Assembly (NCBI GenBank): GCA_017409645.1 | Contig: JAFQSI010000090.1 | Location: 1-15,840 of the forward strand | From: Oscillospiraceae bacterium | GTDB taxonomy: Bacteria > Bacillota > Clostridia > Oscillospirales > Oscillospiraceae | Length of the DNA: 15,840 bases | Reading direction: 5' to 3' | In this document: positions 14,801-15,840 of the stretch, in pieces | Numbering within the stretch: position 1 is the stretch's first letter | Layout: every line of letters starts with the position of its first letter | The notes under the pieces: generated by a model | Databases searched by the model: none | The model's input: only the letters and a program-made list of their open reading frames with translations | Told to the model about the DNA's origin: nothing | Position numbers and translations under genes: made by a program

Positions 14801-15840
14801 CGCGAGACCGTCACCGTCGCAGCTCTGGGCCACACCGAGGAGATCCTCCCCGGCAAGGCACCCACCTGCACCGAGTCCGGCCTGACCGAAGGCAAGAAGT
14901 GCAGCGTCTGTGGCGAGATCATCGTTGCCCAGGAAGAAATCCCCGCAACCGGCCACACCGAGGAGATCATCCCCGGCAAGGACGCTACCTGCACCGAGTC
15001 TGGCCTGACGGAGGGCAAGAAGTGCAGCGTCTGCGGCGAAACCCTGGTCGCCCAGGAAGAAATCCCCGCAACCGGACACACCGAGGAGATCATCCCCGGC
15101 AAGGCTCCCACCTGTACCGAAACCGGCCTGACCGAAGGCAAGAAGTGCAGCGTCTGTGGCGAGATCATCGTTGCCCAGGAAGAGATCCCCGCAACCGGCC
15201 ACACCGCCGCCGAGGCCGTCCGCGAGAACGAGAAGGCCCCCACCTGCACGGAAGCCGGTTCCTACGACTCCGTCGTCTACTGCACCGTCTGCGGCGAGGA
15301 AATCTCCCGCGAGACCGTCTCCGTCGACGCCCTGGGCCACACCGAGGAGATCATCCCCGGCAAGGAAGCCACCTGTACCGAGACTGGCCTGACCGAGGGC
15401 AAGAAGTGTTCCGTCTGCGGCGAGATCCTGGTTGCCCAGGAAGAAATCCCCGCAACCGGTCACACCGAGGAAGTTATCCCCGGCAAGGACGCCACCTGTA
15501 CCGAGACTGGCCTGACTGAGGGCAAGAAGTGCAGCGTCTGCGGCGAGACCCTGGTTGCTCAGGAGGAGATCCCCGCAACCGGCCACACCGAGGAAACCAT
15601 CCCCGGCAAGGCTCCCACCTGCACCGAAACCGGCCTGACCGAAGGCAAGAAGTGCAGCGTCTGCGGTGAAATCATCGTTGCCCAGGAAGAGATCCCTGCA
15701 ACCGGCCACACCGAGGAAATCATCCCCGGCAAGGCTGCCACCTGCACCGAAACCGGCCTGACCGAAGGCAAGAAGTGCAGCGTCTGCGGTGAAATCATCG
15801 TTGCCCAGGAAGAGATCCCTGCAACCGGCCACACCGAGGA
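2891..15840 (+). CDS. Giant secreted repeat protein with F5/8 type C domains and Cys-rich repeats (3' end outside window)
   Basis: Likely an extracellular adhesin or glycan-binding stalk. I followed 4316 codons without a stop. The signal peptide is residues 1-29/30 (KRSISLLLVLIMVLSL...AFA|A), followed by a His-rich HDHHDH tip (35-40) and a Glu/Ala-rich helical stretch to ~139. Next come a beta-sandwich (~145-260), an InlB-like repeat (267-345), a beta-solenoid-like region (~355-794), nine divergent Cys-rich repeats (795-1150) and an unrecognised helical domain (1151-1457). Then follow a degenerate phosphodiester-glycosidase-like domain (1458-1641), Ig-like domains (1650-1826), an unrecognised domain (1827-2090), and F5/8 type C domains at 2151-2301, 2407-2555, 3225-3375 and 3779-3929 embedded in HTEE...CxxC repeats. 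No sortase signal or SLH domain is visible because the array runs off the window. The start is backed by an ideal ribosome site and promoter. Codons TTA, CTA and TCA are absent after codon 3. No intact catalytic site was recognised. Confidence 0.93.
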   Translation, partial: MQLNRIKRSISLLLVLIMVLSLCPVQAFAAGTEEHDHHDHTAEAEPAAETTEPEQLQAQTDALLLQLLGTPTPSEEMARSAADAMDADTLHSAKAELLPLIDQLRQLTEEELQAFGDRNPAFVAYADAVMAAEDAGVMPMATSGTVLDGRITVTDTAGNVAVSGNTVKVTVKGSGGFTGGDTATNTVTVTNTSGSTAEISFDYSCSASGTFTFSESSNSGTFRSMMAAGETKTMTMTATGGALWSSSTATLNLTNFSLTTAQDSSRVTVDFDSSMGGVTADGTAVTAGTTLEGITPAEGVQLVAKPAAGYTFACWVDPADGSIVAYDAAYTLKPMSDVSIKAMFVPAASSACFRIGKTPYYSLNDALAAAGSGDVIILVNNGTLPAGDYTIPSGITLLIPYDESGVVFTTEPASAASVTTLSAYRTLTLAEGANLTVNGTLSVTAKHYRSGGRPVGKYGHIALQEGSDLKVNGKLYAYGYITGKGNVKIMSGASVYEYFQIIDFRGGSATLAMYGKSQAVFPLSQYYVQNVEAPMTLEAGATEYGYTTLYMSSTEYHSTVKFIGTSGAMFNLTSGSVTKAYDGASDRLLIKANGTMTLEPMSLSVSSMSINSEDYVLPINSSITIELQSGTATIKQDLALQPNAELIVDAGATCALASGVRLYVYDMDQWGSYVYGGAQLRVVPYAPGRTYKSATSSSRTITGDAAIQVAGTLDTSAGKLYTTEGGAAITGVEGGIVKLASVSAGTTYQATQSGSDITFVSIPVTSAKLQNADGGYLATSANTYSYEGGVWGVYCDHSYTDTTVDATCTTDGSVTHTCSKCGRSYSETLPALGHTPGQTVIENVHAATCTQEGSQDSVVYCTVCNAEISRSTEMLPAFGHSWDEGAITTAPGCLTEGEKTYTCGLCGEKQTELLAILGHDMVYTPSKDATCTEPGEAAGAYCSRCDYVEAAGGVIPALGHDWAETARTEPTCTDDGSISSACARCGETRTEVIAATGHSYTAAVTAPTCTAPGYTTHTCANCGHSYVGEQTPPTGHRYETAVTAPTCTAAGFTTYTCTVCGDSYLGDETPAVGHDYGDGSVTKIATCTEDGVRTYTCSVCGDSYDTQIPALGHDLKHHDAKLASYTSVGWDAYEECARCDHTTYTEYPILTRTGVSDYETFLKDLLLLEQIADRYVEENPGEDPAALVLNYIRTGIPSYTTASWAIMAGNENTDFTAYVLAYEDAYNTTVTDPAELISVVSIRELGQFPAPSDPDFALEFTHMFGTMDITSHNPGSVDHADVAGWAGDLVDLLDLVDGKSDVKDKETVEEMVSAIFAGDYIAGAVESFGRQDMYGDLDAFYIMEELGKQEYHTGLLTEILRGYFVDGLTDEDRAAYFLENRMNGTTNRAALRAAVYAAYVGNRVNTTLEGTRTFASDAEKLYDLRMAVCYAFADYLWKLSGDYVEDSGNASFTVTSSESVLLAPGITRQSISATAADGAALSCFVTTAELGREDVRIDSAAGEGTVLAQAQGYDANVLAAVNAGAIAAGSYTDSAAFAGSLTGTVLVQNGASVADSSDVRTAGTAAGVTRTGKAVLVTVDNATAAETAQLLLDAGCVTAYLLDSGESTSFVSRTETEAAFTDHTENPARVGSVLLLISTAPDDTAFDHAVLSAEHTYLSVNGSVQLTATGVTARGSEIAIPEGELAWSVSDEAVGTVSGDGVFTAKTVGDVQVMLSLNGEQIGSAALHVVTPDTVYFTSSNINAYYGEAAALPLAALYQRKPVAIAPADVRFAVSENDEGITGGTVTGFDFIGSETSGLKTVTVTAALAADGNVNDTITVTMYNPGDVVFDFDQATGGDRQLAWLREISNATTEDDNTYYVVDPAAAMVTDYTFAIDMSAIAVPEQLKELTSMLPGADETDGTAWGFLLQLADRVSDLSEVRAAIQIDPNFDVDLSGLSLQNEYFTLSSARLDPETNVLNVTLNWVKQFAAIEPATANPICVVSGIKLTPKAGAAWDESSSLTPSNSAVLSYEFYLSAGALYTFASDAANQAAYGLTPYVNPTNTGDRGASFGADYASFRDTYTLVNALKNGWYFENGQNVFYVDGVLHTQHTPGSSVVTAPTCTEGGYTTHVCAVCGVTYVADETAALGHSYDHDYDADCNVCGETREVAFISEQITGITGQGSSVDTSEPAHDKSVGNAFDGDYNTFWATVPNGTLADAYLIADLGGTCTVNKVEYTKRHDSAAGYNCTGNLLNYIIEVSTDGETWTQVASGATVDGTTEITFAPVRAAYVRLTSTSSYHWQASSANTVMCVAELAVYKAVCASHTEEVIPGKAATCTETGLTEGKKCSVCGEIIAAQEEIPALGHTEEVIPGKEATCTETGLTEGKRCTVCGVTIAEQTEIPITDHTYDDENDADCNVCGTVRDPYKITGITGEGSSVDTTEAGFDKSVGNAFDGDYGTFWATVPGGNLAACYLIADLGDTYTIDKVEYTKRHDAAAGYNCTGNLLNYIIEVSTDGETWTQVASGDTVDGTTEITFTPVQAAYVRLTSTSSYHWQAANANTVMCVAELAVYRTAQQEETAPLHAKVLSDNRILALSDCEYLLTGTGENTWSLSHAGTYYVKPAANGTTIPQTIGVFDQLTLTASGDNIFIASTLATNVPGGGSIHIWTAGKDVPYWDRCGSAHGFNASNGTHELSFFRADENGTGSEIPGYTRVTYSELQSGESYLIAARKDSDWYIMNPSASTEKFDHIALLVTDAVTHTHAYTTTTQDATCSATGLKTDTCTCGHVHTEIIPVDEDAHTEEVIPAKAATCTESGLTEGKKCSICGEIIVAQEEIPATGHTAGEVAKENEVIPTCTTEGSYDIVVYCTVCGEEISREAVTVPALGHTEEIIPGKAATCTETGLTEGKKCSVCGEIIVAQEEIPATGHTEEIIPGKDATCTETGLTEGKKCSVCGETLVAQEEIPALGHSYESVVTAPTCTEGGYTTYTCSVCGDTYVADEVAALGHTEEVIPGKTPTCTETGLTEGKKCSVCGEILVAQEEIPATGHTAAEPVRENEKAPTCTEAGSYDSVVYCTVCGEEISRETMTVAALGHTEEIIPGKAATCTETGLTEGKKCSVCGEIIVAQEEIPATGHTEEVIPGKDATCTETGLTEGKKCSVCGETLVAQEEIPALGHTPGEVARENEVVPTCTTAGSYDIVVYCTVCGEEISRETVTVDALGHTYDDDYDTTCNVCGETREVDFTSEQVTGVTGQGSSVDTSEPAHDKSIGNAFDGDYNTFWATVPGGTLADAYLIADLGGTCTVNKVAYTKRYDAAARYNCTGNLLDYIIEISTDGETWTQVAAGDTVDGTTVIEFAPVKAAYVRLRATESYHWQEANKNTVMTAAELEIFKLVCTEHTAAEAVRENEKAPSCTEAGSYDSVVYCTVCGEEISHETVAVDALGHTYESVVTAPTCTESGYTTYTCTVCGDTYVADEVAALGHTEEIIPGKAATCTETGLTEGKKCSVCGEIIVAQEEIPATGHTAAEAIRENEKAPTCTEAGSYDSVVYCSVCGEEISRETVTVAALGHTEEIIPGKATTCTETGLTEGKKCSVCGETLVAQEEIPATGHTEEIIPGKDATCTETGLTEGMKCSVCGEILVAQEEIPALGHTEEVIPGKAATCTETGLTEGKKCSICGEIIVAQEEIPATGHSYESVVTAPTCTESGYTTYTCTVCGDSYVGDEVAALGHTEGEVARENEVVPTCTTAGSYDIVVYCTVCGEEVSRETVTVAALGHTYDNAYDPTCNVCGETREVDFTSEQVTGITGQGSSVDTTEPAHDKSVGNAFDGDYNTFWATVPGGTLADAYLIADLGGTCTVNKVAYTKRHDAAAGYNCTGNLLDYIIEVSTDGETWTQVAAGDTVDGTTVIEFAPVKAAYVRLRATESYHWQAANANTVMTAAELEIFKLVCTEHTAAEAVRENEKAPTCTEAGSYDSVVYCTVCGEEVSRETVTVAALGHTEEILPGKAPTCTESGLTEGKKCSVCGEIIVAQEEIPATGHTEEIIPGKDATCTESGLTEGKKCSVCGETLVAQEEIPATGHTEEIIPGKAPTCTETGLTEGKKCSVCGEIIVAQEEIPATGHTAAEAVRENEKAPTCTEAGSYDSVVYCTVCGEEISRETVSVDALGHTEEIIPGKEATCTETGLTEGKKCSVCGEILVAQEEIPATGHTEEVIPGKDATCTETGLTEGKKCSVCGETLVAQEEIPATGHTEETIPGKAPTCTETGLTEGKKCSVCGEIIVAQEEIPATGHTEEIIPGKAATCTETGLTEGKKCSVCGEIIVAQEEIPATGHTE
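3689..3925 (+). other. Divergent InlB-type repeat domain
   Basis: Residues ~267-345 show the GG..T..GT...AG..L......GY.F..W pattern of divergent InlB B-repeats, ending in SIKAMF. These are small structural beta domains of Gram-positive surface proteins. The assignment is from pattern recall. Confidence 0.55.
3953..5272 (+). other. Beta-solenoid-like region
   Basis: Residues ~355-794 open with YYSLNDALAAAGSGDVIILV, a common entry to parallel beta-helix regions. They continue with short strands rich in Gly, Asn and Thr (LTVNGTLSV, LKVNGKLYAYG, VKIMSGASV). No catalytic motif was seen. The likely role is structural or glycan-contacting. Confidence 0.5.
5273..6340 (+). repeat. Cys-rich repeat array 1 (nine divergent units)
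   Basis: Residues 795-1150 contain nine units of roughly 37-46 residues. Most have one Cys, about 9-14 residues, a CxxC, then a closing GH (for example TCTAAGFTTYTCTVCGDSY...VGH). The ninth lacks the first Cys (SYTSVGWDAYEECARC). Units differ much more from each other here than in the downstream arrays, so this is the older or least homogenised block. Confidence 0.8.
6341..7261 (+). other. Unrecognised helical domain with His/Asp/Trp-rich motif
   Basis: Residues 1151-1457 are a Cys-poor (one Cys), charged, mostly helical globular segment unlike the flanking beta modules. Its most striking part is EFTHMFGTMD (His1262, Asp1268) followed by DHADVAGWAGDLVDLLD (His1279, Asp1281, Trp1285, Asp1288); later come YGDLDAFYIM and AAYFLENRMNG. 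I recall similar segments in other gut Firmicutes surface proteins but know no function or Pfam name. An enzyme, possibly a peptidase-like one, cannot be excluded. Confidence 0.5.
7262..7813 (+). pseudogene. Degenerate, shortened phosphodiester-glycosidase-like (NAGPA/DUF2233) domain, in frame
   Basis: Residues 1458-1641 follow the order of NAGPA-type domains: a start like SVLLAPGIT, then VLAAVNAGA where the family has V.AGVNADF, then a VLVQNG segment, then QLLLDAGCVTAYLLDSGES, then SFVSRTE...VGSVLLLIST. The family's hallmark LDGGGS is here LDSGES (1602-1607) and the NAD motif is NAGA (1522-1525). The domain is ~185 residues against roughly 280-300 usually. This is a decayed domain inside an intact reading frame, probably non-catalytic. 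The following Ig-like domains match the usual companions of this family. Confidence 0.6.
7838..8368 (+). other. Two bacterial Ig-like domains
   Basis: Residues ~1650-1731 (LSVNGSVQLTATGV...LAWSVSDEAVGTVSGDGVFTA) are a typical BIG2-like domain. Residues 1732-1826 form a second Ig-like unit ending ALAADGNVNDTITVTMY. They act as spacers between functional modules. Confidence 0.65.
8369..9160 (+). other. Unrecognised alpha/beta domain
   Basis: Residues 1827-2090 begin VVFDFDQATGG and contain an IDPNFDVDLSGLSLQNEYF stretch and a NVTLNWVKQ strand. They end in GWYFENGQNVFYVDGVLHT, which resembles the close of glucan-binding-like repeats. It is probably a conserved surface module; I cannot assign a function. 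Confidence 0.4.
9161..9340 (+). repeat. Cys-rich repeat block 2 (one SYES-type unit plus one CNVC unit)
   Basis: Residues 2091-2150 hold one SVVTAPTCTEGGYTTHVCAVCG unit and one short DHDYDADCNVCGETRE unit. The short CNVCG unit immediately precedes every F5/8 type C domain in this protein. Confidence 0.75.
9341..9793 (+). other. F5/8 type C (discoidin/CBM32-like) domain 1
   Basis: Residues 2151-2301 show the family pattern: AFDGDYNTFWAT near the start, AYLIADLGG, VEYTKR, IIEVSTDGETWTQVA, AAYVRL and a closing CVAELAVY strand. Such domains usually bind terminal sugars such as galactose or GlcNAc, often with a structural calcium ion; the ligand here is unknown. Confidence 0.85.
9794..10108 (+). 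repeat. Cys-rich repeat block 3 (two HTEE units plus one CNVC unit)
   Basis: Residues 2302-2406 hold two 41-residue HTEEVIPGK...TCTETGLTEGKKCSVCGE units and one DADCNVCG unit. The second unit is atypical (KRCTVCGVTI, and TDH instead of GH). Confidence 0.8.
10109..10555 (+). other. F5/8 type C domain 2
   Basis: Residues 2407-2555 repeat the pattern of domain 1 (AFDGDYGTFWAT, YLIADLGDTYTIDKVEYTKR, IIEVSTDGETWTQVA). It is the most divergent of the four in its first half. Confidence 0.85.
10556..11116 (+). other. Unrecognised beta domain between F5/8C domain 2 and repeat array 4
   Basis: Residues 2556-2742 include LSFFRADENG and a TRVTYSELQSGESYLIAARK ... WYIMNPS segment. I recall the latter pattern from other gut Firmicutes glycan-active surface proteins. 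No catalytic motif was seen. Confidence 0.4.
11117..12562 (+). repeat. Cys-rich repeat array 4 (twelve units)
   Basis: Residues 2743-3224 begin with a variant unit (CTCGHVH) and then mix three main classes. The 41-residue HTEE class has KCSVCGE, the 46-residue class has SYDxVVYCTVCGEEISRE, and the 38-residue class has SYESVVTAPTC...YTCSVCGDTY. The array ends with the short CNVCG unit. The order of classes is irregular, as expected from repeated duplication and recombination. Confidence 0.85.
12563..13015 (+). other. F5/8 type C domain 3
   Basis: Residues 3225-3375 show AFDGDYNTFWATVPGG, AYLIADLGG, IIEISTDGETWTQVA, AAYVRL and the closing AELEIFK strand. It is nearly the same as domain 4, including the EIFKLVCTEHTAAEA junction that follows. 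Confidence 0.87.
13016..14224 (+). repeat. Cys-rich repeat array 5 (ten units)
   Basis: Residues 3376-3778 contain HTEE-type (four), VVYC-type (three) and SYES-type (two) units, closing with YDPTCNVCGETRE. One HTEE unit has GMKC in place of GKKC. Confidence 0.85.
14225..14677 (+). other. F5/8 type C domain 4
   Basis: Residues 3779-3929 match domain 3 very closely. Both domains and their flanking arrays repeat as one ~554-residue (1662-bp) super-unit measured start to start. Confidence 0.87.
14678..15840 (+). repeat. Cys-rich repeat array 6 (nine complete units, continues past window)
   Basis: Residues 3930-4316 hold seven HTEE units of exactly 41 residues (123 bp) and two VVYC units, then the start of another HTEE unit. 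The units starting at 15584 and 15707 differ at only two of 123 bases, showing very recent duplication. Confidence 0.88.

Noticed and set aside
14899..15519. Arg/His-rich plus-strand reading frame within the repeat array
   Set aside because: It is a shifted-frame reading of the tandem repeats with the same 123-bp periodicity, and it has no ribosome site of its own.
2897..15832. Minus-strand reading frame of about 4311 codons as a gene
   Set aside because: It is the exact codon-register mirror of the plus-strand gene, opens only with GTG at the window edge, and has low-complexity Gly/Ala/Val/Asp composition. The plus strand has a promoter, Shine-Dalgarno, signal peptide and recognisable domains.
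11117..15840. CRISPR array or other DNA-level regularly spaced repeat
   Set aside because: Periodicity is in multiples of three and much of the variation between units is synonymous. There are no unique spacers, so it is a protein repeat.

Overview
The window is GC-rich and holds two large, divergently transcribed genes for secreted multidomain proteins. They are separated by an AT-richer intergenic region of 310 bases. Neither gene has its 3' end in the window. The Gram-positive-style signal peptides, the strong AGGAGG-type ribosome sites and the module repertoire suggest a GC-rich gut Clostridia member (Oscillospiraceae/Ruminococcaceae-like). The modules are Ig-like, LamG-like, SGNH, F5/8 type C and Cys-rich HTEE...CxxC...GH repeats. 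This taxonomic guess rests on style and architecture, not on a marker gene.

Left part (1-2580, minus strand): the first 860 codons of an exported esterase-like protein. Its order is signal peptide, FN3-like domain, LamG/sialidase-N-terminal-like lectin domain, an atypical SGNH-like module, a beta-sandwich, and a second SGNH hydrolase domain with a complete Ser/Asp/His motif set. The layout fits an enzyme that binds glycans and removes O-acyl groups; the substrate is not visible.

Intergenic region (2581-2890): a near-consensus sigma-A-type promoter and an ideal ribosome site serve the right-hand gene. The leader side of the left-hand gene has a perfect 11-bp direct repeat with 15-bp period, a GC hairpin, and a short reading frame with its own good ribosome site.

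Right part (2891 to beyond 15840, plus strand): one uninterrupted reading frame of more than 4316 codons, a giant surface protein. After a signal peptide and a His-rich tip it has an InlB-like repeat, a beta-solenoid-like region and a first array of nine divergent Cys-rich repeats. Next come an unrecognised helical domain, a shortened and motif-degenerate phosphodiester-glycosidase-like (NAGPA/DUF2233) domain, Ig-like domains and a further unrecognised domain. The remaining ~6.7 kb alternates four closely similar F5/8 type C domains with tandem Cys-rich repeats (~45 complete units in the whole visible protein). Each unit typically offers three Cys and one His. The array is still running at the window end, so the C-terminal anchor is not seen.

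The main points for a second look are the Cys3-His repeat array with its higher-order, shuffled structure, the decayed glycosidase domain inside the giant protein, the unnamed helical domain with a His/Asp/Trp motif, and the pairing of an atypical with a typical SGNH domain. A 12.9-kb antisense reading frame also exists, but I judge it to be a codon-usage artefact.
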